16,138 nt of DNA from positions 1 to 16,138 of the forward strand of contig JBDSOC010000100.1 in assembly GCA_039915085.1 (NCBI GenBank), read 5' to 3'. Source of the DNA: JACMLD01 sp039915085. Its GTDB lineage: Bacteria > Bacteroidota > Bacteroidia > Chitinophagales > Chitinophagaceae. Below are positions 1 to 7,936 of the stretch, piece after piece. A program made the position numbers and the translations under genes. The stretch's first letter is position 1. Each line of letters opens with the position of its first letter. The notes under the pieces are model-generated. The model made no database searches. It had not been told where the DNA came from and saw nothing but the letters and a program-made list of their open reading frames with translations.

Positions 1-915
1 GATACGCGGATCGGTCCTTGCTTTCATTATATCAATCAGCGTTTTTGACCACTGGATACTTCCTTTAAACACCTCGTTTCTGGTTGGCGCTTCAATTGGA
101 CCAAGATTGAATGAATTTGAATTAATGGTTGCGTTACCTCCATCATTGGCGTATTTAATGGCAAAAGTTTCGGCATTGCTTCCCATTACACCGCCATCCA
201 GGGCTTTTTTGGCCCATACTTGAGCATTTGCAGCATCCACTTTCTGCATGCGCATAGCCAATCTTAACATCAATGAATTGGCGAAATGTTTCCATTTTGT
301 TACATCTCCACCATACACAAGATCTGCTGTGCCAGGTGTAGTTGCAGAAGCACTTAACGCGGTACCCGCTTCACTTAACTCTTTCAGCATATCTGCATAA
401 ATATCTTTCTGTGCATCATACTTGGGAGAAAAATTGGTAGTAAGAAAGCCCTGACCGGCTTCTGAATAAGGCACATTGCCATATAAGTCTGTAATAAGAC
501 TCATCTGCAGTGCCTTTTGAATACGGGCAATAGACAACAGATTAATATTCTTCGGATCTTTTGTTGCCTGAGAAATTAAATCTACCAGCCCCTTTACAGA
601 ATTTGGATACTGTGTAACAAAGTAGGCTTCACTTAAATCTGCCTGGTATATGTATTTATCGCCGGCATAAAATGTACCGAGTGTTGAAAACATTTGGGTG
701 GCAGGAAGCGCATAAATAAGATTCGCTCTCCAGGTGGAATACCCAGGGTCACCGGCAGAGCCGCCGATATACAATTGCGCCTGCGTCAAAAGATAGTTTA
801 ATGGAACTGATGGTGAATTATTAGGATCTATATTAATAGTATCGAAGTCTTTGGTACAGGAACTCATTCCCAGCGTAGAAAGCAATACTGCAATTATTAT
901 TATTTTACGAATCAT
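1..915 (-). CDS. SusD/RagB-like outer-membrane lipoprotein (SusD-like_2 type), C-terminus cut off by window edge
   Basis: The reading frame is open from the ATG at 913-915 to base 1, giving 305 residues with no stop, so the 3' end lies outside the window. The N-terminus is a lipoprotein signal: hydrophobic residues 5-17, then SSC with the lipidated cysteine at 20, followed by TKDFD. The acidic residues after the cysteine resemble the surface-export signal of Bacteroidota lipoproteins. Family motifs include ITDLYGNVPYSEAGQG (141-156), SPKYDAQKDIY (163-173) and KWKHFANSLMLRLAMR (207-222); the same blocks recur in the second SusD at 12782. SusD proteins cap the SusC barrel on the cell surface and bind the glycan before import. 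It starts 24 bases after the SusC stop at 940, so the two are almost certainly co-transcribed. The ligand cannot be read from the sequence. Confidence 0.93.
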   Translation of the reverse strand, partial: MIRKIIIIAVLLSTLGMSSCTKDFDTINIDPNNSPSVPLNYLLTQAQLYIGGSAGDPGYSTWRANLIYALPATQMFSTLGTFYAGDKYIYQADLSEAYFVTQYPNSVKGLVDLISQATKDPKNINLLSIARIQKALQMSLITDLYGNVPYSEAGQGFLTTNFSPKYDAQKDIYADMLKELSEAGTALSASATTPGTADLVYGGDVTKWKHFANSLMLRLAMRMQKVDAANAQVWAKKALDGGVMGSNAETFAIKYANDGGNATINSNSFNLGPIEAPTRNEVFKGSIQWSKTLIDIMKARTDPRI

Positions 916-939
916 AATTTTGTGTTTAGACGTTGGAAA

Positions 940-3900
940 TTAGAATTTCAGGTTAAGATTTACACCAATAGTCCTTGTAGCTGGCAGGCCCGCAAATTCC
1001 TGACCCTGGGCGTTATTGTTGGTATAAACAGATTCCGGATCAATAATAGGCGTATGCTTCATTATGGTCCAAAGGTTTCTTCCAACTATTCCTATGGTTG
1101 CTCCTTTAAAAGGCGTTTTGCCAAATACTTTTGAAGGAATAGAGTAATCAAGAATGATTGAACGCAGTTTAATGAAATCGGAACTGAAAACAAATGGTTC
1201 AGCAAAATTATACAAATTGTTATAGTACGTCTGTGCATCTACAACCTTTGTGTTTGCACCACCAGCTGATGAAACACCCTGTCCTACTATGCCGGTTTCC
1301 CTGCCTGGCAATGTTGCTTTAGACAATCCATAACGCATAGCCAGCGCATTGGTGCCTGAGTAAATAAAGCCACCAAATTTGCCATCTACCAGGAAAGTAA
1401 AACCGAATTGTTTATAATGAAATGTATTGGTGATACCCATTGTCCATGGAGAAACACCAGAACCAAAAGATTTTAAACCCTGTGTTTGCGGTAAACCAGT
1501 TGCCGCATCGAAAATCACCTGACCAGATTTATCGCGCAGGAAACCATTTCCAAGTATTTGTGCAAAAGGCTTGTTTATCACCTGGTAAATAGCGCTTACA
1601 CGCGGGCGTGGTTCTTCAACAAACAATTGATCCAGTCCGGGATAAATTTGTACAACATTGCTTTTGTTATACCCCATGTTGTATGAAACGTCCCATCCAA
1701 AATCTTTTCCGGTTACCAGTTTGTAGCTTAACAGTAATTCAATACCCTTATTGGTTACTTCTCCAATATTAAACAGCGCCTTAGTGTAACCGGAAGCAGG
1801 AGAAATAGAAGCCCCTACTATATCGTTTATGGTTTTACGGCTGTAAACGGCAAGATCAATTCCTAACTTGTTGTTGAATAAACGTCCCTCAAGCCCTACT
1901 TCCGTACCAGTAACCTCGTATGGCTGTAGTTTTGCATTGGGCACCTGGCTCTGGTTTATCTGCGCCAGCGGGTTATTTTGCGTTGCTCCGGTTAAAGCAT
2001 AAGTAAGTGCCAGTTGGTAGGGGTCTGTATCGCCTCCCGTTTTAGCCCATGAACCTCTTAGTTTTGCATAATTTACAAATGAAGGCATCGTAAATGCATC
2101 AGATAAAATAAGACTTAAGCCTACGGAAGGATAAAATATAGAATTTGCTCCGTTAGAAAGTGTAGAGAACCAGTCGTTACGTCCTGTAAGATTTAAATAC
2201 AAATAATTTTTGTACGACAAGTCGGCTGACCCGTAAACAGAATTGATTCTTTTTTCGAGATACCTTGATGTAGTTCCCCTGTTGGGCGTACTTACATTGG
2301 AGATATCATAAAAGAATGGAATATTGAAAGGGCCTCCATTATAACCATCCAGGCTGGTTACCTGCTTCATCCTATTTCCACCTACTAAACCGCTTACTGT
2401 AAAACTATTAGTCAATTTCTTATCAATGCCGAGCATTAAATCAAGATTTGTTTCCCTGAAATCACGCAAAAAGGTATTGAAACCACCGCCTAACTGGTAA
2501 CCTGTACCTGTAGGGGTAATATCATTTTCATGCCGGTTGAATTTATCAAAACCCACGCGGCCTTTAACAAACAGCCAGTCAGTAAGATTAAACCGCGGCT
2601 CAACAACGCCAATAAACCGATCTTTTACATCCTGTTCTTTAAAATCTTCTGTAGCAAAATAAGGATTCTGTACATACTGGTTATTAGACCAGATTTTTTC
2701 AGACCCATTTGCGTTGTATTTGTTCGCCTGCAACGTTGCCACACTCAAAGAAGTAGGTAAAGTCCATAATGTATAGTTAGCACTTCCCGGCGAATCGGAT
2801 ACGCGTGGCCTGTTTTTATTTTTCTCACGAATGTATTTGCCATTAACCAAAATTGAAAAACGTTTGCTCAGGTTGGCATTGATGTTCATCGCCACGTTAT
2901 CACGCACCAGTGTATTATTGGGTACAATACCTTTATTATTCAAATCGCTCATGGAAAAGCGATAAGATACTTTTTCTCCTCCGCCGCTAATAGCAAAATT
3001 GTTTGTAAACGTAGTACCTGTTTTGTAAAATTTAGACATGTTATCTGTAACCGCACTATAAGGCCTTGATACGCCATCGTATTGTATTACAGACGACCCA
3101 TCTAATTTAGCACCCCAGCTATTTGTCTGGTCACCTATATTGGGATCAGCCACGAGGGGTTTCACACCTACCAAACCTGTTGCTCCCCGGGCACCTGTAC
3201 CATACTCGTATTGATAATCTTTAATTTTTCTGTTTAATAAACTTTCAGCAACAAAGTTGCTTCCTATTTCAATAACAGGGGGCTTACCAGATTTGCTTCC
3301 ACCCTTAGTGGTAACCAGTATGGCGCCGTTAGAGGCACGTGAACCATACAAAGCGGCAGCTGTACCACCTTTTAATACACTGATTGTTTCAATTTCATCC
3401 GGATTTAAACTTGAAATACCGTCTCCCTGATCGGCACCGCCCCACTCTCCTGTAGAACTTCCGTCTGTATTATTAGTAGTAAGATCGTTATTAAATGGAA
3501 TACCGTCAACTACTATTAATGGCTGGTTATTTCTTGTTATTGAAGTATTACCCCTGATAATAATACGCGATGAGCCACCCGGACCAGTAGCCGTACTGGT
3601 AATGTTTAATCCCGCTACTTTACCTACTAAAGAGTTGGCAAGGTTTACGGAACGTGCCTGTGTTAGCTCATCTCCTTTTACTTCGGTAATGGCATAACCC
3701 AGCGCTTTCTTTTCTTTGCGGATACCCAACGCGGTAACCACTACTTCATTTAAATCCTTGCTCTGGCTAACCAGCGAAGCATTTAACGTAGTTCCATTCA
3801 CCGTATAATCTTTGGAAAGATAACCAACGTAACTAACGGTTATCACTGCGCCATTTCTTGCGCTGATGACAAAATTTCCATCGTCATTGGTTATTGTGGC

Positions 3901-4059
3901 TTTCTTAGTAGCCTTTACTATTACAGTGGCACCTGCAATGCCAGCACCTTTTTCGTCGGTAACACGCCCGTTGACATTTATGTCCTGGGCAAAAGAGAAG
4001 GTTGAAATAAGAACAGCTAACAGACAGGCAAACAAAAGTTTGTTTCTCATAAGCAGCAT
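940..4059 (-). CDS. SusC/RagA-type TonB-dependent outer-membrane transporter without STN domain
   Basis: The 1039-residue protein has the SusC layout. A signal peptide probably ends at FSFA|Q near residue 24. A carboxypeptidase-regulatory-like beta-sandwich covers about 27-100, with GAGIAGATVIVK. The linker DLNEVVVTALGI (102-113) leads into a plug of about 115-250, with GSSRIIIRG, VVDGIPF and SVLKGGTAAALYGSRASNGAILVTT. The 22-strand-type barrel runs to the terminal NLKF. With SusD it imports oligosaccharides or similar ligands using TonB energy. There is no N-terminal STN domain and no adjacent sigma/anti-sigma pair on this strand, unlike the paralogue at 9300, so it is probably not controlled by FecIR-type surface signalling. 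Starts at 4059 or 4050 (methionine 4) are both plausible; no Shine-Dalgarno separates them. Blocks such as SWGAKLDGSSVIQ and NKGIVPNN are shared with the second SusC. Confidence 0.95.
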   Translation of the reverse strand: MLLMRNKLLFACLLAVLISTFSFAQDINVNGRVTDEKGAGIAGATVIVKATKKATITNDDGNFVISARNGAVITVSYVGYLSKDYTVNGTTLNASLVSQSKDLNEVVVTALGIRKEKKALGYAITEVKGDELTQARSVNLANSLVGKVAGLNITSTATGPGGSSRIIIRGNTSITRNNQPLIVVDGIPFNNDLTTNNTDGSSTGEWGGADQGDGISSLNPDEIETISVLKGGTAAALYGSRASNGAILVTTKGGSKSGKPPVIEIGSNFVAESLLNRKIKDYQYEYGTGARGATGLVGVKPLVADPNIGDQTNSWGAKLDGSSVIQYDGVSRPYSAVTDNMSKFYKTGTTFTNNFAISGGGEKVSYRFSMSDLNNKGIVPNNTLVRDNVAMNINANLSKRFSILVNGKYIREKNKNRPRVSDSPGSANYTLWTLPTSLSVATLQANKYNANGSEKIWSNNQYVQNPYFATEDFKEQDVKDRFIGVVEPRFNLTDWLFVKGRVGFDKFNRHENDITPTGTGYQLGGGFNTFLRDFRETNLDLMLGIDKKLTNSFTVSGLVGGNRMKQVTSLDGYNGGPFNIPFFYDISNVSTPNRGTTSRYLEKRINSVYGSADLSYKNYLYLNLTGRNDWFSTLSNGANSIFYPSVGLSLILSDAFTMPSFVNYAKLRGSWAKTGGDTDPYQLALTYALTGATQNNPLAQINQSQVPNAKLQPYEVTGTEVGLEGRLFNNKLGIDLAVYSRKTINDIVGASISPASGYTKALFNIGEVTNKGIELLLSYKLVTGKDFGWDVSYNMGYNKSNVVQIYPGLDQLFVEEPRPRVSAIYQVINKPFAQILGNGFLRDKSGQVIFDAATGLPQTQGLKSFGSGVSPWTMGITNTFHYKQFGFTFLVDGKFGGFIYSGTNALAMRYGLSKATLPGRETGIVGQGVSSAGGANTKVVDAQTYYNNLYNFAEPFVFSSDFIKLRSIILDYSIPSKVFGKTPFKGATIGIVGRNLWTIMKHTPIIDPESVYTNNNAQGQEFAGLPATRTIGVNLNLKF

Positions 4060-4419
4060 TAGTTTAAAAATCGTTCAGAAAATGAATTTAGTTTTGCGCG
4101 ATAAAATTATATCAATTTTTAGCAGCAGAGTGATGATATTTTAACAAATCATTGCATTGTTTTATCCGGAAATCTACTTTTAAAAGAAAAATGAACTGAA
4201 ATTGTTCCCGGCTGATTGAAATGGCCGGTGATACTTTTTAATTCCTGGCTGCAATGAAAAGGTCTGTAGAATCAACTTTATCTGCCAGGTTTGGCTGTTA
4301 TAAAATTGAAATAGGGGGTTCATGTTCACACACTGAAAATAAAGACCATAAATAGTTGGTACTCGCTGCATCCGTAATACTTAAAACATTATTATCCGCA
4401 GAAGAAGATTCCTGGGGTA

Positions 4420-4542
4420 ACAGATTCGCAGATTAAAAACTTAAGTCCGGGTCCGGTACTGCAAATTTGGGGATTAAAAATTTAAGGTTGCGATATGGGC
4501 CACAGATTCGCAGATTTGAAAATCAAAATTTAAAAGTAAAAA
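4420..4542. repeat. Three degenerate 41-bp tandem units
   Basis: The units are 4420-4460, 4461-4501 and 4502-4542. ACAGATTCGCAGATT occurs exactly at 4420-4434 and 4502-4516, 82 bases (two periods) apart. GATTAAAAACTTAAG at 4431-4445 recurs with one mismatch at 4472-4486, exactly one period later. By eye, units 1 and 2 agree at about 20 of the first 26 positions, and units 1 and 3 at about 21 of 26; the last 15 bases of each unit are not conserved. On the minus strand the third unit reads AAATCTGCGAATCTGTGGC (4499-4517). From memory, closely similar strings are scattered between genes of many Bacteroidota, so this may be a local cluster of a dispersed intergenic repeat. It lies directly after the epimerase stop. 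Confidence 0.5.
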
Positions 4543-4556
4543 ATGCGGAACGTCCG
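4538..4556 (-). terminator. Weak candidate terminator of the epimerase gene
   Basis: On the minus strand, 9 bases after the epimerase stop, CGGA (4556-4553) and TCCG (4549-4546) can pair around a 3-base loop. One base later comes a run of six T (4543-4538). The position and U-tract fit an intrinsic terminator, but a 4-bp stem is short, so this is only a suggestion. Confidence 0.3.
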
Positions 4557-4565
4557 GCGTATTAA

Positions 4566-5948
4566 TTACCCGTTATGCTTTACTACTGCAGATTTCGGCA
4601 ACAGTCCTGGCTCTAAACGTTGCGTGCAATTTATCAACGACCGCAAAACATGATAAGAGCCCTTCCATATATTTCCTTTTGCGCCCGTCTTTTGCCCGGG
4701 CTCCTTGTCCAATCCGCCCGAATACCAGTCACCATGTTCATGATCTATCAGGTAAGTTTGTGTATAATGCCAGAGCAAGGTGAATTTTTTAAAATACTGC
4801 ATACTGTCAGCCGGAAAATGATCAGCCATCATGGATAATGTATTCAATCCTTCTGCCTGCGCCCACCAGTTTTTTGAATCTCTTATAATAGTAATCGCTG
4901 CACTGCCCTTAAAATAATAGCCTTCGTCATAAAATCCGCCAACATTTTTATCCCAGCCATTTTGCAGTGCATGATCTACCATTTTTTTTGCTATTGTCAT
5001 GGTCCGTGTATCATTCTTAATGCCCAGGACATGAGAAGCTTCCAGCATCAGGTAGGCTGTTTCTACATCGTGCCCAAAAGAAACATGATCAAGGTTGCTG
5101 TGCTGCAAAATCACGCTGTGCGCCGAATCACGGAAAGACACAGGTGTCCAGTCCGGCTGAAAGAAAAGAACAAGGTTGCCTTTTTTTGTGGTTATCACAT
5201 CCCTGATCAGCAACAACATTTCTTTTAAACGGGTAGCCACTAAAGGATCCGGCCATACTTCGTATAATTCAGTAAATGCTTCCAGCAAATGAATGGAGCT
5301 GTTCTGATCTTTATAACCTGTTTCAGCAGTTGAAGGAATATCCTGCGTTCTCTTTACAGGTACACCATCCATTTGCATATGCTGGTAATAACCTTTGTGA
5401 ACAGGATCATGGCTGTGTTTCTCCAGCCAGTAAAAAGTTTGTTTGGCAAGATTCAATGCACCGGTGTCACCCGAGCACCTGTAATAAGCAGCCAGTCCAT
5501 ATATGCCGAAAGCATTTCCATAAGCAATTTTATCACCCAGTGTGGAAGGTTGGATTTTTCCATCGCGTGTAAGCTGCGTATAAAAGCCGCCATATTTTTT
5601 ATCCCAGAAAAAATCGCGCAGAAAATGAAAACCGTGTTGCGCACTTTTTTTATACCAGTCATTTTGCGGATACAATTCTGCAGCTCTTGCATTCGACCAT
5701 ATATGCCTTGCCTGTGTTACAATCATTTTATCCTGTTCTTCACCCTGTTTAAAATCATAGGTGAACGTGCTGAGAAACCCTCCATACACACTATCCACTG
5801 CTTTGGGATACCATACATTTAATAATTCCGTTTCCATGGAATGTTTCATTTCCGCGGCTATTTGTTTTCTTTCATCTCCAGGAGGTATAAAAGAAAAGAA
5901 GCAGTTTACTGCCAGTAAAAAGAAAAGAATAAACGCTGGTTTCATCAT
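4566..5948 (-). CDS. Exported AGE-family sugar 2-epimerase (cellobiose/mannobiose 2-epimerase-like)
   Basis: The 460-residue protein has a hydrophobic N-terminal segment (about 4-21) consistent with export, followed by an (alpha/alpha)6-barrel of the N-acylglucosamine 2-epimerase family. Residues matching the known catalytic set of cellobiose 2-epimerases are all visible: R81 in RHIWSNAR, H220 and E223 in SSIHLLEA, H293 and E296 in FGHDVE, and H433 in WKGSYH. GGFY loops (120-123, 337-340) and WWAQAEG (361-367) are also typical. The family interconverts glucose and mannose configuration at C2 of a reducing-end sugar, free, N-acylated or within a disaccharide; the exact substrate is not deducible. 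Family enzymes are usually cytoplasmic and near 390-420 residues, and the extra length here is mostly the leader and C-terminal tail. It diverges from the hydrolase (114 bp between starts) and lies upstream of the SusCD pair on its strand. The start could be 5948 or the next codon. Confidence 0.88.
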   Translation of the reverse strand: MMKPAFILFFLLAVNCFFSFIPPGDERKQIAAEMKHSMETELLNVWYPKAVDSVYGGFLSTFTYDFKQGEEQDKMIVTQARHIWSNARAAELYPQNDWYKKSAQHGFHFLRDFFWDKKYGGFYTQLTRDGKIQPSTLGDKIAYGNAFGIYGLAAYYRCSGDTGALNLAKQTFYWLEKHSHDPVHKGYYQHMQMDGVPVKRTQDIPSTAETGYKDQNSSIHLLEAFTELYEVWPDPLVATRLKEMLLLIRDVITTKKGNLVLFFQPDWTPVSFRDSAHSVILQHSNLDHVSFGHDVETAYLMLEASHVLGIKNDTRTMTIAKKMVDHALQNGWDKNVGGFYDEGYYFKGSAAITIIRDSKNWWAQAEGLNTLSMMADHFPADSMQYFKKFTLLWHYTQTYLIDHEHGDWYSGGLDKEPGQKTGAKGNIWKGSYHVLRSLINCTQRLEPGLLPKSAVVKHNG

Positions 5949-6033
5949 GGCAAATCGTGATTAATGGTATTGAATAATATAAAAAGCAATATCGCCGGAA
6001 AGTTTTCTGCCCATCGTTGCAGGCATCTTCTTT

Positions 6034-6041
6034 TATGTTTG
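6034..6041 (+). promoter_or_regulatory. Bacteroidota -7 element (TAnnTTTG) for the hydrolase gene
   Basis: TATGTTTG matches the Bacteroidota -7 consensus exactly. A TTG lies at 6017-6019, but the spacing of 14 bases is shorter than usual for a -33 element. A transcript from here would begin only about 10-15 bases before the ATG at 6063, which supports that start over the in-frame ATG at 5964 upstream of the promoter. Confidence 0.5.
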
Positions 6042-6062
6042 TTACGTACCTTGATTAACTTT

Positions 6063-7007
6063 ATGAACATGGTTAAGCATATATTACCAGCGCTTATTAT
6101 TATGACAGTTTCTTTTGCAGCAAAGGGCCAGGAAATGGTTAAACCAGTTAAATTTAAAGATTTTGTATTTAAAGATGTAAAGGTGCAAAAAGATTTATTG
6201 TATAAAACCGATCCCGCACCGGGCATTAAAAAGAAATATTACCGTTTTGATTTTTACGAAGCCGTGGCTGACAGCACGCCCAGCCGCCCACTTATTATAT
6301 GGTTGCATGGCGGAGGTTTTAAATTCGGGAAGAAAAAATCAGGTGGATTGCCATTGTGGAGTAAAACTTTTGCCAGGCGGGGTTACACATGTGCTGCGAT
6401 TAATTACCGGCTGAGCAAAAAACATCCGCTAAAAAACTTTGCAGATCTTGTTGAAGGATGTGCAGATGCGATAGAAGATGTGAACGAAGCCATCCAATAT
6501 TTCAAAAAACATTGTGCAATATTCAAAATAGATACCAGCCGTATTATACTCGGCGGTAATTCTGCCGGTGGCATGATTGCATTGCAGGCCGTTTACAGTA
6601 GTCCTGCGGAAATGGCCATGCTGATGCACCGTGGTGATTCAACAAGTACAGTTGCACACAATCACAATCCGCAGCATATTGCAGCTATCATTAATTACTG
6701 GGGCGCACTTTTTGATCTCAGCTGGCTGAAAAATGCAACCATTCCTGTTGTAAGCGTGCATGGTAAAAAAGACAGGGTTGTGCCCTACGATCATAATAAA
6801 CCGGGTATTTACGGCAGCCTTGCTATACACCGGGTGGCAGATTCACTGCAAATACCAAACAGTCTTAAAGTTTATGATAATTATTCGCATGAACTGCAGA
6901 AACATTTCAATCCACTATTTGCCGGGGGCAGTGCAAAAAAAAGGTGGCGGGAAGCCGGGCAGTTTACTGCTGATTTTTTATACGAACAATTATTCAGGAG
7001 AAAATAA
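6063..7007 (+). CDS. Secreted alpha/beta-hydrolase, carboxylesterase/lipase-like (HGGG and GNSAG motifs)
   Basis: The frame is open from an ATG at 5964 (347 residues), but the ATG at 6063 is preferred, giving 314 residues. From there the protein begins with a normal signal peptide (MNMVKHILPALIIMTVSFAAKG), and a -7 promoter element lies between the two ATGs. In the 314-residue numbering the oxyanion-hole motif HGGG is at 82-85. The nucleophile elbow is GNSAG with S167, the acid is probably D237 in HGKKDRVVP, and the base H276 in YSHEL, so the triad is complete. This is the pattern of esterases related to hormone-sensitive lipase and of small exported acyl esterases in polysaccharide-utilisation loci. 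A role in removing acetyl or other ester groups from a glycan is an inference from context. It diverges from the epimerase and precedes the sigma-factor gene by 149 bp. Confidence 0.85.
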   Translation: MNMVKHILPALIIMTVSFAAKGQEMVKPVKFKDFVFKDVKVQKDLLYKTDPAPGIKKKYYRFDFYEAVADSTPSRPLIIWLHGGGFKFGKKKSGGLPLWSKTFARRGYTCAAINYRLSKKHPLKNFADLVEGCADAIEDVNEAIQYFKKHCAIFKIDTSRIILGGNSAGGMIALQAVYSSPAEMAMLMHRGDSTSTVAHNHNPQHIAAIINYWGALFDLSWLKNATIPVVSVHGKKDRVVPYDHNKPGIYGSLAIHRVADSLQIPNSLKVYDNYSHELQKHFNPLFAGGSAKKRWREAGQFTADFLYEQLFRRK

Positions 7008-7121
7008 ATGCATCCCGAAAGAATTTATAAAACTTTCCGGCAACCCGCCGCGCTGCAAACCTTACAGGTCTTGCTGTAACAACGTACGAACCTTTCTTAC
7101 TTAAACGCAAAACAGCTGTTA

Positions 7122-7144
7122 AATAAAAATGATCTATTTTTATT
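7122..7144 (+). promoter_or_regulatory. AT-rich perfect inverted repeat just before the sigma-factor start
   Basis: AATAAAAAT (7122-7130) and ATTTTTATT (7136-7144) form perfect 9-base arms around GATCT, ending 12 bases before the sigma-factor ATG. The right arm overlaps a near match to the -7 element (TATTTTTA, 7135-7142, last base differs). It could be an operator or promoter region of the sigma gene, or a weak terminator after the hydrolase. AT-only arms can arise by chance. Confidence 0.3.
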
Positions 7145-7156
7145 GCTTCAACGATT

Positions 7157-7756
7157 ATGCTGCAACAATTGCCAAACGATAATAAGGCGCTGTTTTTACA
7201 AATAGCCGAAGGCGACAAAAGCGCCTACCGGGTAATTTTTGATACTTACAAAGCATCTTTTTATTCAGCTGCTTTTAAAATGACGCGTTCTGCTTACCTC
7301 GCAGAAGAGATTGTACAGGAAGTATTTATTCTTTTATGGACGAAACGTGTACAGGTAGCCACCGCAGACAAACCATCTGCTTATTTACTAACTATATTGC
7401 ATAACTGCATTTATAGTCATTTCAAAAAAATAGCTGCTGAAAAAAATATGAAGGAACTGTTGTTTCAAAACAGTGCCTGCCTGGAAGAACAATCAATGGA
7501 CGTACTATTACAGGCCAAAGAAAATGAACAATTACTAAAAGCGATCATTGAGCAACTGCCACCGCAGCAGCAACTGGTATATAAATTAAGCAAGCAGGAA
7601 GGCATGAGCAGGATTGAGATTGCTGAACATCTGCACATTTCTCCCAATTCTGTCAGAAACCATCTGCACGATGCAGTTAAATCCATCCGCCTTTATTTTA
7701 AAGACAAAAAAGCCATCTCTTCTGTTGTTGCGTTCTTTCTCGCAGGATTATTTTAA
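7157..7756 (+). CDS. ECF RNA polymerase sigma-70 factor (FecI-like, Bacteroidota type)
   Basis: The 199-residue protein has the two domains of extracytoplasmic-function sigma factors. Region 2 (about 24-92) includes AEEIVQEVFILLWTKR (49-64), which binds the polymerase and the -10 element. Region 4 (about 126-181) includes EQLPPQQQLVYKLSKQEGMS and the helix-turn-helix IAEHLHISPNSVRNHL (155-170), which reads the -35 region. The hydrophobic tail AISSVVAFFLAGLF is common in the Bacteroidota group of these factors. Length and start at 7157 are normal. The FecR gene follows after 180 bp and the STN-bearing SusC after that, so the likely role is to switch on transcription of the SusC-SusD pair at 9300-14404, and perhaps the genes beyond, when the ligand is sensed. 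Confidence 0.95.
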   Translation: MLQQLPNDNKALFLQIAEGDKSAYRVIFDTYKASFYSAAFKMTRSAYLAEEIVQEVFILLWTKRVQVATADKPSAYLLTILHNCIYSHFKKIAAEKNMKELLFQNSACLEEQSMDVLLQAKENEQLLKAIIEQLPPQQQLVYKLSKQEGMSRIEIAEHLHISPNSVRNHLHDAVKSIRLYFKDKKAISSVVAFFLAGLF

Positions 7757-7936
7757 ACTATTTTCAGGGTTTTCAAACGACAAAAAATTTCCCAGGCGTC
7801 CTTTCAGGCGCAAAATCCATGTGTAATATCCTTTTAAAAATATTTTCAATGCTGACTGGTACATTTTACCACTTGTGGATCTCATACTTAATACCCATTG
7901 CAAAAACATTCAGTTTTGTAATGACTTATTTTAACG

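Larger units (their letters stand above)
4060..4565. other. 506-bp non-coding gap between epimerase and SusC genes
   Basis: No convincing gene is present. The only open frames are a 63-codon frame on the minus strand (4180-4371), without family resemblance or signal peptide, and a plus-strand frame that mainly overlaps the SusC gene antisense. The stretch holds a degenerate 41-bp tandem repeat next to the epimerase end, a weak hairpin that could terminate the epimerase transcript, and a CCGGC/GCCGG stem (4208-4212 with 4224-4228, 11-base loop) of unknown role. The promoter and leader of the SusC-SusD pair should lie in the lower part, but I found no good TAnnTTTG match on the minus strand. 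Confidence 0.6.

Noticed and set aside
3866..4144. 92-codon plus-strand frame
   Set aside because: Mostly antisense to the start of the SusC gene and shows no family features.
4180..4371. 63-codon minus-strand frame in the gap between epimerase and SusC
   Set aside because: No signal peptide, motif, promoter or other support; its length is expected by chance.
5373..5822. 149-codon open frame on the plus strand
   Set aside because: It lies fully antisense to the epimerase gene, whose protein has complete family motifs; the frame has no recognisable domain.
5964..6062. Upstream 33-residue extension of the hydrolase
   Set aside because: It precedes the -7 promoter element and would place the signal peptide internally; the ATG at 6063 explains the sequence better.
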